Shown: piece by piece, positions 1 to 5,310 of the stretch | Numbering within the stretch: position 1 is the first letter of the stretch | Layout of the letters: each line of letters begins with the position of its first letter | Source: JBEEMU01 sp043778315 | Lineage (GTDB): Bacteria; Bacteroidota; Bacteroidia; Chitinophagales; Saprospiraceae | Length of the DNA: 6,702 nt | Direction of reading: 5' to 3' | NCBI GenBank assembly: GCA_043778315.1 | Contig: JAYWGJ010000194.1 | Location: 1 to 6,702 of the forward strand | The notes under the pieces: model-generated | The model's input: the letters and a program-made list of their open reading frames with translations, nothing else | What the model was told of the DNA's origin: nothing | Databases searched by the model: none | Position numbers and translations under genes: made by a program

Positions 1-13
1 TATCGGGAACGCC

Positions 14-60
14 GAAAAATAGTTAAAACGTAGCATTTGCGTAGGTTTAAGCTATTTTTC
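14..60 (-). terminator. Imperfect inverted repeat downstream of tatA, possible terminator
   Basis: Two 16-nt arms (14-29 and 45-60) pair at 14 positions plus one G-T wobble, around a 15-nt loop. The outer nine bases of each arm (GAAAAATAG / CTATTTTTC) match perfectly. It starts about 60 bp past the tatA stop codon in the direction of tatA transcription. The stem is A/T-rich and no separate U-run follows it, so it is a weak terminator candidate. It could also belong to whatever lies left of the window. Nothing else is recognisable in 1-120. Confidence 0.3.
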
Positions 61-120
61 AAGTGTAGATAAATAATCACAACTAATTTTATTCAGCTAT
101 TTACAAAGCAGAAAGTGAGC

Positions 121-309
121 TTATTCGCTTGTTTTTTCGCGCTCCTTCATGCCTTCTTTCAGCTCTTTCTCGACGTTGCTTTTCGCGTTATTGAACTCGC
201 GCACGCCTTGTCCTAGCCCGCGCATGAGTTCGGGTATTTTTTTGCCGCCAAAAAGCAGTAATATTGCAAATCCGATGAGTAACAACTCGGGCGTACCTAA
301 ACCAAACAT
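121..309 (-). CDS. tatA: Twin-arginine translocase subunit TatA/TatE family
   Basis: This 62-residue protein is a TatA-type component of the twin-arginine pathway, which moves folded proteins across the inner membrane. TatA oligomers form or thin the membrane passage, while TatC and TatB bind the substrate. The N-terminus (MFGLGTPELLLIGFAILLLF) is the single membrane helix, with the polar Glu8 near its start. The conserved hinge FGGKKIPELMRGLG follows at residues 20-33. A charged amphipathic helix and a Lys/Glu-rich tail come next (from about residue 34). The length is at the short end for TatA, as is common in Bacteroidota. The frame stays open upstream to an ATG at 408, but those 33 extra residues resemble no Tat sequence and the hydrophobic helix belongs at the N-terminus, so the ATG at 307-309 is preferred. 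No tatB or tatC lies in view. TatA and TatB cannot be fully told apart from one gene, but the FGGKK-IPELMRGLG form favours TatA. Confidence 0.93.
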   Translation of the reverse strand: MFGLGTPELLLIGFAILLLFGGKKIPELMRGLGQGVREFNNAKSNVEKELKEGMKEREKTSE

Positions 310-407
310 AAGATTATTGTTTAAATTTTTTTTAGAAAATACTATTTTTTTAGTAAGACTAAATATAACGAGGAAAGTTATACCTAGGTTGAATTTATTA
401 TCCGACA

Positions 408-434
408 CAAAGATACGAATAAGTTTTAATACAA
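408..434 (-). promoter_or_regulatory. Putative Bacteroidota promoter for tatA
   Basis: Read on the minus strand, TATCTTTG (408-415) matches the Bacteroidota -7 consensus TAnnTTTG exactly. A TTG (432-434) lies 16 nt upstream, slightly short of the usual -33 spacing. The predicted start site would leave a leader of roughly 90 nt before the tatA ATG. The upstream half overlaps the region the divergent sigma gene would use. Confidence 0.5.
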
Positions 435-455
435 TTTTTTTAATGCGTACATTTG
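424..455 (+). promoter_or_regulatory. Putative promoter for the sigma/anti-sigma operon
   Basis: TACATTTG at 448-455 fits the Bacteroidota -7 element TAnnTTTG. No clean TTG -33 element is present; the best candidate is a TTTT at 424-427, 20 nt upstream. The start site would fall about 45 nt before the sigma factor ATG. The weak -33 could mean the gene depends on another sigma factor or an activator, or that the match is by chance. Confidence 0.4.
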
Positions 456-506
456 TTGCTTTCTTTTTACAAAACCTAAAAATAACTATTCGTTTTAATC
501 CTTTTG

Positions 507-1079
507 ATGCTTACAAAAATAACCGAACTGACCGATGTGCAGTTGCTCGACACCTATCGCAAAACCAAAAACAAGGCGCATATTGGCGAATTGTACCGCA
601 GGTACGAACATTTATTGTTCGGTGTCGCGTTGCGACAAGTAAACGATATGGACGTTGCTAAGGAAATTGTGCTGCTTAGTTTCGAGAAATTATTTGATGA
701 CGCGTACTGCACGGCGGTAGAAGTGCCGCGTTATTGGCTGCTCGCCGTCGTCAAGAACACTGCCGTTTCGTACCTTCGCAACCCACAAACGGATATGTTG
801 GCACAAACGGATAGTATTGACACAGAAATTTTACAAAAAATTGACAGCTCGTATGTGGAAATTGACCTCGAAAAGCGTCTTATAATTATAGATGATATAC
901 AATCACTTAGTACCGCACTCGACGACCTGCCGCCGCTACAACGACAATGCCTCACTTTATTTTATTACGAAACGATGACCTATAAAGAAATCGCGCATTT
1001 ATTGAATATTGATTATAATAAAGTGAAAACGAATATTCAGAGTGGCAAAATTGCCTTGAAAAAAGTATTGCAGCCTTAA
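507..1079 (+). CDS. RNA polymerase sigma factor, ECF-like sigma-70 family
   Basis: The 190-residue product is a two-domain sigma factor that directs RNA polymerase to a specific promoter set. A region-2 domain covers about residues 27-92: LYRRYEHLLFGVAL, then the DMDVAKEIVLLSFEKLF core-binding helix, then a WLLAVVKNTAVSYLRN segment typical of the 2.3/2.4 end. A region-4 helix-turn-helix fills residues 138-188 (LDDLPPLQRQCLTLFYYE, then TYKEIAHLLNIDYNKVKTNI), which would read the -35/-33 element. Length and domain order are those of ECF-type factors common in Bacteroidota. The ATG at 507 is chosen. A TTG at 504 sits directly in front and would add one residue only. The next gene encodes a zinc-finger anti-sigma factor 44 bp downstream with no terminator between, so the two are almost certainly co-transcribed and the sigma factor is probably held inactive by its neighbour. 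Target genes cannot be read from this window. Confidence 0.9.
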   Translation: MLTKITELTDVQLLDTYRKTKNKAHIGELYRRYEHLLFGVALRQVNDMDVAKEIVLLSFEKLFDDAYCTAVEVPRYWLLAVVKNTAVSYLRNPQTDMLAQTDSIDTEILQKIDSSYVEIDLEKRLIIIDDIQSLSTALDDLPPLQRQCLTLFYYETMTYKEIAHLLNIDYNKVKTNIQSGKIALKKVLQP

Positions 1080-1123
1080 AAAATCCACAAAAAAACCTGA
1101 AAATTTTTTACGATAAAAAGATA

Positions 1124-1867
1124 ATGAACCCAAAAAAAATTTCCAACAGCGATACCAATTCTTGCTTGTCGCTACTACAAATTGACGCTTATTTGAATAA
1201 TGAGTTGCCGCCCGAAGCGGCTCACGCCGTAGAACGACATTTGGAAACCTGCGCACTTTGCTACGAAGCGGTAGAAGGCTACGCGGCGGTACATAATAAA
1301 GGTACGCACGCTGCGCCGCATTTACACGAAATCCGCGCTGCCGTAGCCGCGCAATCGCCCGACCGCCGCCCTATTTCGTGGGTGTGGTCTGCCGCCGCCG
1401 TCACGGTGCTTGCCGTCGGCTCGTGGTTCGGTTATCAACACTTTACGGCGAACGAACGCACCTTCGCGAGCTACTACAAAGCAGCCGAAGGTGACGCGAC
1501 GATGCTGCGCGGCGAACAAAACTCTGCGCTGTCGGTCGCCATTAATCAGTACGATGCCAAAGATTATAAAGAGAGTTTAGTCGCACTAAAAGCCGTGATA
1601 GCGACTACGCCGAACGACCCGCAAGCCTTGTTTTACGCGGGTTCGGCTGCCCTCGCGCTCAACGATTTGGCAGAAGCCAAAACCTATTTGGAGCAAGTGC
1701 ATTTAGCACCGCAAAGCAAATACTCGGACGAAGCGGTGTGGCTGCTCGCGCTCCTGCACGTCCGCGCAAGCGAACTCCACCGCGCTCGTGAGTTTTTGTC
1801 AGAACTCGCGTCACGCGACGGCATTCGCAAAAAAGAAGCAAGTCAATTACTCAAAGAACTGCAATAA
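1124..1867 (+). CDS. Membrane-anchored zinc-finger anti-sigma factor with TPR-like C-terminus
   Basis: The 247-residue product fits an anti-sigma factor of the ZAS (zf-HC2) type, which binds its cognate sigma factor in the cytoplasm and releases it on a signal. His39-x3-Cys43-x2-Cys46 (in ERHLETCALCYEA) is the zinc motif. Cys14 lies 25 residues before His39, close to the position of the fourth ligand in RsrA-type proteins. After a linker, a single membrane helix spans about residues 86-104, which would put the remaining 140 residues in the periplasm. That part starts with the segment ERTFASYYKAAEGDATMLRG, then shows TPR-like helical pairs at roughly 134-165, 167-198 and 202-230 (for example DPQALFYAGSAALALNDLAEAKTYLEQV). 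The TPRs may bind a peptide or partner as the sensing module; this is inference. The gene follows the sigma factor in the same direction and is terminated downstream at 1944-1984. GC content and Arg/Ala codons are higher than in the sigma gene. Confidence 0.85.
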   Translation: MNPKKISNSDTNSCLSLLQIDAYLNNELPPEAAHAVERHLETCALCYEAVEGYAAVHNKGTHAAPHLHEIRAAVAAQSPDRRPISWVWSAAAVTVLAVGSWFGYQHFTANERTFASYYKAAEGDATMLRGEQNSALSVAINQYDAKDYKESLVALKAVIATTPNDPQALFYAGSAALALNDLAEAKTYLEQVHLAPQSKYSDEAVWLLALLHVRASELHRAREFLSELASRDGIRKKEASQLLKELQ

Positions 1868-1872
1868 TTTTC

Positions 1873-1918
1873 TCAGTGATTAGTTGTTTACTGACTAACG
1901 ATTAGTGTTCAGTGATTA
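1873..1918. repeat. Short direct repeats of TCAGTGATTA
   Basis: TCAGTGATTA occurs at 1873-1882 and again at 1909-1918, with related GATTAG and ACTGACTAA pieces between. The segment looks like decayed simple sequence. The arms ACTGACTAA and TTAGTGTTCAGT can also fold into a weak hairpin. No function is apparent. Confidence 0.4.
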
Positions 1919-1943
1919 ATGATTTTACTCCTTGGTTTATACT

Positions 1944-1984
1944 AAAAAGCACGTCTGAACTGAGGTTCGGACGTGCTTTTTTTT
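1944..1984 (+). terminator. Rho-independent terminator after the sigma/anti-sigma operon
   Basis: A 17-bp stem (1944-1960 with 1965-1981; core AGCACGTCTGAAC / GTTCGGACGTGCT, one G-T wobble) closes on the tetraloop TGAG and runs into T1977-1984. It begins 76 nt after the anti-sigma stop codon. Because A-runs precede the stem, the opposite strand also ends in a U-run, so it may stop the convergent lptG transcript too. Confidence 0.85.
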
Positions 1985-2059
1985 GATATGATAATGTCAA
2001 AGTTTCGGCTACAATATCTAATTCTTTATACTGCTATTTTTAAAATACCGCTCGTCTCT

Positions 2060-2100
2060 GCGTCTCCCCTCTTTCGGAGGGGTCGGGGGAAGCTTCCCCC
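2060..2100 (-). repeat. GC-rich twin hairpins directly after lptG
   Basis: Immediately past the lptG stop codon there are two inverted repeats. The first is a perfect 16-bp palindrome, GGGGGAAGCTTCCCCC (2085-2100). The second is CCCCTC-TTTCG-GAGGGG (2066-2082). A GCGTCT motif (2060-2065) follows, and then an A/T-rich stretch at 2032-2047. On the lptG transcript the hairpins could act as a terminator or protect the 3' end, although no clean U-run follows directly. The composition is far more GC-rich than the surrounding spacer, which suggests a dispersed intergenic repeat. Confidence 0.5.
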
Positions 2101-2101
2101 T

Positions 2102-3199
2102 TTACTTCTGCGCCGTTTTCAGCAAATACAAAGCGATTAAGCCAAAAATAAAATTCGGAATCCAGATGCCGATATAAGCAGGCACGGACGTATTGATAGA
2201 GAGCGTTGCGGCAAACCGCGACAAAAATATAAACGCGCCGCCGATTATCACGCCGAGTGCAAGGTGCAAGCCCATGCCGCCGCGCACGCGCCTGCCTGCC
2301 AGCGCAACACCAATTAAAGTAAGGATAATAATTGTCATCGCGTCGGCGGAGCGGCGTTGTAGCTCCACCTCGAAGTAGCCGTAGCCGCCCGAACCGCGTT
2401 CTTTTTCTTTTTTGATGAATGCGATGAGCGCGGGCGTAGTCATCGTTTGATTGAGGTTGTCGCGCCGCTCGATGTCTTTCGGTTTGAACATCGGCGCGAG
2501 CCAAGCGATTACCGTATCGCGGTTCATACCGTTTGTGATGTGTTCATCCATGCCGTCGACGGTGCGGACGGTGTATTGAAATAGCTGCCAGTCGCCGCGA
2601 TAGGGCTTCCATTCGGCGCGGACGGCGTTGAGGCGTGATGCCAATTTGTCGCCTTTAAACGTCTCGATAGAAAAACCGAGCGCGGTACTGTCTTGCGGAT
2701 TATAGCTTTGCATATACACTTTTACGTCGGGTTTGAGGTACATGTGTAGGTTTTGCGTAGCAGATTTGATATTATTTTTCCAAAAATATTGATTTTCAAA
2801 TGCCACTCGTTTTTTATTGCCCATCGGTATAATAAAATGATTGCCGAGTAAATGCAGACTTGCCAGCAGCACCGCGCCTATAATATAAGGACGCAAAAAG
2901 CGGTTGTACGGCACGCCGCTACCGATAATACTGATTATTTCGGCATCAAATGCCATACGCGAAGTAAAAAACACGACCGCCATCAAAGAGTACAACGGAA
3001 ACAATAAGCCGTTGATATTCGGTATAAACGTGAGGTAATAGTCGAATATAATGACGCTCCACGATATTTTATCGTCGAGAAAGCTGTCTAATTTGTCGCT
3101 AAAATCAATTACCACACTTATTATAGTAAAAATTAATACCATAAAAAAGAAGGTCTGCATGAATTTACCGAGTATGTAGCGGTCTAAGGTTGTGAGCAT
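2102..3199 (-). CDS. lptG: LptF/LptG-family permease of the LPS export ABC transporter
   Basis: The 365-residue product belongs to the YjgP/YjgQ family. LptF and LptG form the inner-membrane channel that works with the LptB ATPase to pull lipopolysaccharide out of the inner membrane towards the LptC-LptA bridge. The layout is typical: three N-terminal membrane helices (about 13-33, 58-80, 102-124), a periplasmic beta-rich domain (about 125-284), and three C-terminal helices (286-304, 311-333, 340-360). The start LDRYILGKF resembles LptG rather than LptF, and the FFTSRMAFDAEIISIIGSGV segment (77-96) matches the family's conserved coupling region after helix 2. Bacteroidota usually carry two paralogues. 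This one looks like the shorter, LptG-like form, but the F/G assignment is inferred from the N-terminus and size. The ATG at 3197-3199 lies 17 bp after the kinase stop codon, so the two genes share a transcript. The gene ends at the GC-rich hairpins at 2066-2100. Confidence 0.88.
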   Translation of the reverse strand: MLTTLDRYILGKFMQTFFFMVLIFTIISVVIDFSDKLDSFLDDKISWSVIIFDYYLTFIPNINGLLFPLYSLMAVVFFTSRMAFDAEIISIIGSGVPYNRFLRPYIIGAVLLASLHLLGNHFIIPMGNKKRVAFENQYFWKNNIKSATQNLHMYLKPDVKVYMQSYNPQDSTALGFSIETFKGDKLASRLNAVRAEWKPYRGDWQLFQYTVRTVDGMDEHITNGMNRDTVIAWLAPMFKPKDIERRDNLNQTMTTPALIAFIKKEKERGSGGYGYFEVELQRRSADAMTIIILTLIGVALAGRRVRGGMGLHLALGVIIGGAFIFLSRFAATLSINTSVPAYIGIWIPNFIFGLIALYLLKTAQK

Positions 3200-3216
3200 C
3201 TTATTTTAGGTTATGA

Positions 3217-3843
3217 TTAGAAAAGACCTAAAAACTGCGCCGATATTTGTTCTATCACGAAGCCAAAATCCTCTTTGCGCGTCTCGAAGTCGAGATTATC
3301 TATCTCGATAATCAATAATTTACCTTCGGTATAACCGTCAATCCAGTGTTCGTAGCGGTCATTGAGGCGTTTGAGGTAGTCGATGCTTATCGAGTTTTCG
3401 TACTCGCGCCCGCGCTGATTAATGTGTGATACCAAGGTTGGTATTTTGGCGCGGAGATAAATCATCAGGTCAGGTGGTTTGACCTGATTTTTCATTAGCT
3501 CGAAAAGCTGAAAATAATTGTCAAAATCGCGCTTCGTCATCAAACCCATCTGGTATAGGTTGGGCGCGAAGATGTGCGCGTCTTCGTAGATACTTCGGTC
3601 TTGTACCACGGTTTGCGTACCTTGCTGTATATCAAGCACTTGTCGGTATCTGCTGTTGAGGAAATACACTTGCAGATTGAACGACCAGCGTTGCATATCG
3701 TTATAAAAATCGCTCAAATACGGATTGTTTTCCGTATCTTCATAGTTCACTTCCCAGCCGTAATGCTGCGCGAGTTTGGTGGTGAGGGTTGTTTTGCCAG
3801 CCCCGATATTGCCAGCTATCGCGATGTGTTTGGGATACGCCAC
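3217..3843 (-). CDS. Deoxynucleoside kinase (dNK family)
   Basis: The 208-residue product is a P-loop kinase of the deoxynucleoside kinase family, which phosphorylates deoxynucleosides to their monophosphates with a nucleoside triphosphate donor for dNTP salvage in the cytoplasm. The Walker A motif is at residues 11-18 (GNIGAGKT). Glu35-Asp36 and the ENNPYLSDFYNDM segment follow, then WSFNLQVYFLNSRYRQ (53-68), part of the nucleoside site. The catalytic and substrate-binding DRS motif is Asp82-Arg83-Ser84 in QDRSIYEDAHIF. The lid Arg-rich motif is RGREYE (144-149). Length is normal for the bacterial family. Specificity (dA/dG versus dC or dT) cannot be read from the sequence. The start is GTG at 3841-3843: a stop codon lies eight codons upstream with no ATG between, and the next Met is past the P-loop. 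The gene leads an operon with lptG. A minus-strand TATCTTTG at 3910-3917 could be its -7 element. Confidence 0.92.
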   Translation of the reverse strand: MAYPKHIAIAGNIGAGKTTLTTKLAQHYGWEVNYEDTENNPYLSDFYNDMQRWSFNLQVYFLNSRYRQVLDIQQGTQTVVQDRSIYEDAHIFAPNLYQMGLMTKRDFDNYFQLFELMKNQVKPPDLMIYLRAKIPTLVSHINQRGREYENSISIDYLKRLNDRYEHWIDGYTEGKLLIIEIDNLDFETRKEDFGFVIEQISAQFLGLF

Positions 3844-3872
3844 TTTCGTTCTTGGTTTTTGGGTTTAAAAAT

Positions 3873-3904
3873 TTTGACTTGCTATTTTTTACATTGTATT
3901 TTTG
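3873..3904 (+). promoter_or_regulatory. Putative upstream promoter P1 in the kinase/MFS spacer
   Basis: TTTG (3873-3876), 20 nt, then TATTTTTG (3897-3904) fits the Bacteroidota -33/-7 pattern TTTG...TAnnTTTG well. It points towards the MFS gene and would give a leader of roughly 110 nt. It is the best-spaced promoter candidate in the window. Confidence 0.5.
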
Positions 3905-3909
3905 CATGG

Positions 3910-3917
3910 CAAAGATA
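3910..3917 (-). promoter_or_regulatory. Putative -7 element for the kinase-lptG operon
   Basis: Read on the minus strand this is TATCTTTG, identical to the proposed tatA -7 element and a full match to TAnnTTTG. It lies 66 bp before the GTG start. I find no TTG at a suitable distance upstream, so the assignment is tentative. Confidence 0.4.
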
Positions 3918-3947
3918 GGTTTTATTTTAAGTAAAATAAGGTTTTTG

Positions 3948-3981
3948 TTTGAAATAAATCAACTTAATAAGCGTATTTTTG
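3948..3981 (+). promoter_or_regulatory. Putative proximal promoter P2 for the MFS gene
   Basis: TTTG (3948-3951), 22 nt, then TATTTTTG (3974-3981) again matches the Bacteroidota pattern. The start site would lie about 30 nt before the MFS ATG. The -7 element and flanks repeat the 11-mer GTATTTTTGCA found in P1 77 bp upstream. Confidence 0.45.
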
Positions 3982-4016
3982 CAAAATAAATCGTTTTTCA
4001 ATTACAAAATAAATTC

Positions 4017-5210
4017 ATGTTCGCTTCTTTTTCGGGTATTCCGCGCCGTATTTGGCTGCTTTCTTTGGTCAATTTGGTCAATCGCTGTGGCGCAATGGTC
4101 ATCTGCTTTTTGACCTTGTACCTGACCGAAAAGCTGCATTTCACGCTCACCGACGCGGGTATTGCGATGTCCTTTTATGGTATAGGCGCAATTTGCGGGC
4201 AGTATCTGGGCGGCTACGCTACCGACCATTTAGGTTACCAAAGAATCCAATTGCTATCCTTGATAGGGAGTGGCGTATTACTACTCGTATTGATGCAAAT
4301 CAAGGATTATTATGCACTTTGTGCCGTATTATTTTTGTATAATGTGATTGGCGAAGCCTTCCGACCTGCCAACGGCATCGCGGTACGAATGAATAGCAAC
4401 GAAGAAAACCGCACGCGCTCGTTTTCGTTGATGCGTGTTGCTTTCAATTTAGCGATTATGTTTGCGCTCACTATCGGTGGCTTTCTGATTAGTTTTGGTT
4501 GGGAATTTATCTTTTGGGCAGACGCGCTCACTTGTTTTGCCTCTGCCGCCTTACTATATTTTGCCGTACCTACGCTACACGCGCCCGACCGTAGTGTTGC
4601 TGCGAAAGCAGCATTCAAAACGGAACGTAAAACTACAAAATCAGCTTATACCGACCGCCGAATGCTTTTATTCACCGCTATGACTTTTCTGAACGCGCTC
4701 GTTTTTATGCAAATAATATGGACTTTACCCGCGTTTTTTAAGTACGAATACCATTGGAACGAACTCACAATCGGTCTTGTATCTGCGCTTAATGGTTTTG
4801 TAGTGATGATAGTAGAGTTGCCGTTGGTGTTTCGGATAGAAAAAACACGCCCTACTTTGTGGCTTGTGCGAATCGGGCTGTGGGTGTATGCGATTTCTTA
4901 CGCGGTATTTTTGCTACCGCATCAATTTTTATGGTTTTCAGCAATATTTTATATGGTCGTTATCTCTTTCGGCGAAATATTGGTGATGCCATTTAGCACT
5001 ACTTGGGTAATGCGGCGGAGCAGCGATGCCAAACAAGGGCAATATATGTCGTTGTACGGCATTGCGTATTCTACCGCAAACGTATTTGCGCCGTTATTAG
5101 GCACACAAATTATTGTCGCTTTTGGCTATAATGCGCTGTGGGTTATTTTGGTGGTTTTGTGTATGCTGTCGTGGGTCGGGTTTGGTTATTTGGCGCGAGC
5201 CGAAATGTAA
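4017..5210 (+). CDS. Major facilitator superfamily (MFS) transporter, 12 membrane helices
   Basis: The 397-residue product is an inner-membrane secondary transporter of the MFS, probably driven by the proton gradient. Hydrophobic segments account for two sets of six helices, separated by a basic cytoplasmic loop at about residues 186-215. The MFS signature A between helices 2 and 3 is present as GGYATDHLGYQR (65-76), with Gly66, Asp70, Gly73 and Arg76. A second conserved helix holds GEAFRPANGIAVRM (112-125), common in drug/metabolite efflux-type (DHA1-like) members. The C-terminal half has FGEILVMPFSTTWVMRR (318-334). Substrate cannot be told; an efflux role is inference from resemblance to MdtH-like proteins. 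The ATG at 4017 follows an A/T-rich leader without Shine-Dalgarno sequence. It has its own promoter candidates upstream. Read-through into gldN 100 bp downstream is possible, as no GC-rich terminator lies between them. Confidence 0.9.
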   Translation: MFASFSGIPRRIWLLSLVNLVNRCGAMVICFLTLYLTEKLHFTLTDAGIAMSFYGIGAICGQYLGGYATDHLGYQRIQLLSLIGSGVLLLVLMQIKDYYALCAVLFLYNVIGEAFRPANGIAVRMNSNEENRTRSFSLMRVAFNLAIMFALTIGGFLISFGWEFIFWADALTCFASAALLYFAVPTLHAPDRSVAAKAAFKTERKTTKSAYTDRRMLLFTAMTFLNALVFMQIIWTLPAFFKYEYHWNELTIGLVSALNGFVVMIVELPLVFRIEKTRPTLWLVRIGLWVYAISYAVFLLPHQFLWFSAIFYMVVISFGEILVMPFSTTWVMRRSSDAKQGQYMSLYGIAYSTANVFAPLLGTQIIVAFGYNALWVILVVLCMLSWVGFGYLARAEM

Positions 5211-5213
5211 AAC

Positions 5214-5253
5214 TTTTTATTGTAAAAATATTTTGATTTCAATACAATAAAAA
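5214..5253. repeat. Perfect 11-bp inverted repeat between MFS gene and gldN
   Basis: TTTTTATTGTA (5214-5224) and TACAATAAAAA (5243-5253) are exact reverse complements around an 18-nt spacer. The spacer itself contains the palindrome AAAATATTTT (5225-5234) and TTGA-TT-TCAA (5233-5242). The arms are too A/T-rich for a typical terminator and no U-run follows on the plus strand. It begins three bases after the MFS stop codon. It could be an operator for gldN, a weak hairpin, or chance in an A/T-rich spacer. Confidence 0.4.
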
Positions 5254-5310
5254 TAAAACCTCACTCGTTATAAATTGGAATTTTAATATTTTCTAAAAAA
5301 CTAATTTATA

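Noticed and set aside
310..408. 33-residue N-terminal extension of TatA from an upstream ATG
   Set aside because: TatA begins directly with the short segment before its membrane helix. The extension would lie upstream of this and covers the leader region predicted downstream of the promoter at 408-415.
149..661. Open frame of 170 codons on the plus strand across tatA and the start of the sigma gene
   Set aside because: It is antisense to tatA and then overlaps the sigma gene in another frame; the translated sequence has no domain-like pattern and no reasonable start context.
2085..2100. The 16-bp palindrome as a phage or integron attachment site
   Set aside because: No integrase, recombinase, direct-repeat flank or foreign gene is nearby.
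2040..2504. 154-codon minus-strand frame inside the 3' part of lptG
   Set aside because: It overlaps lptG in another frame, is rich in Arg and low in hydrophobic order, and owes its tail to the GC-rich repeat. It is a shadow frame.
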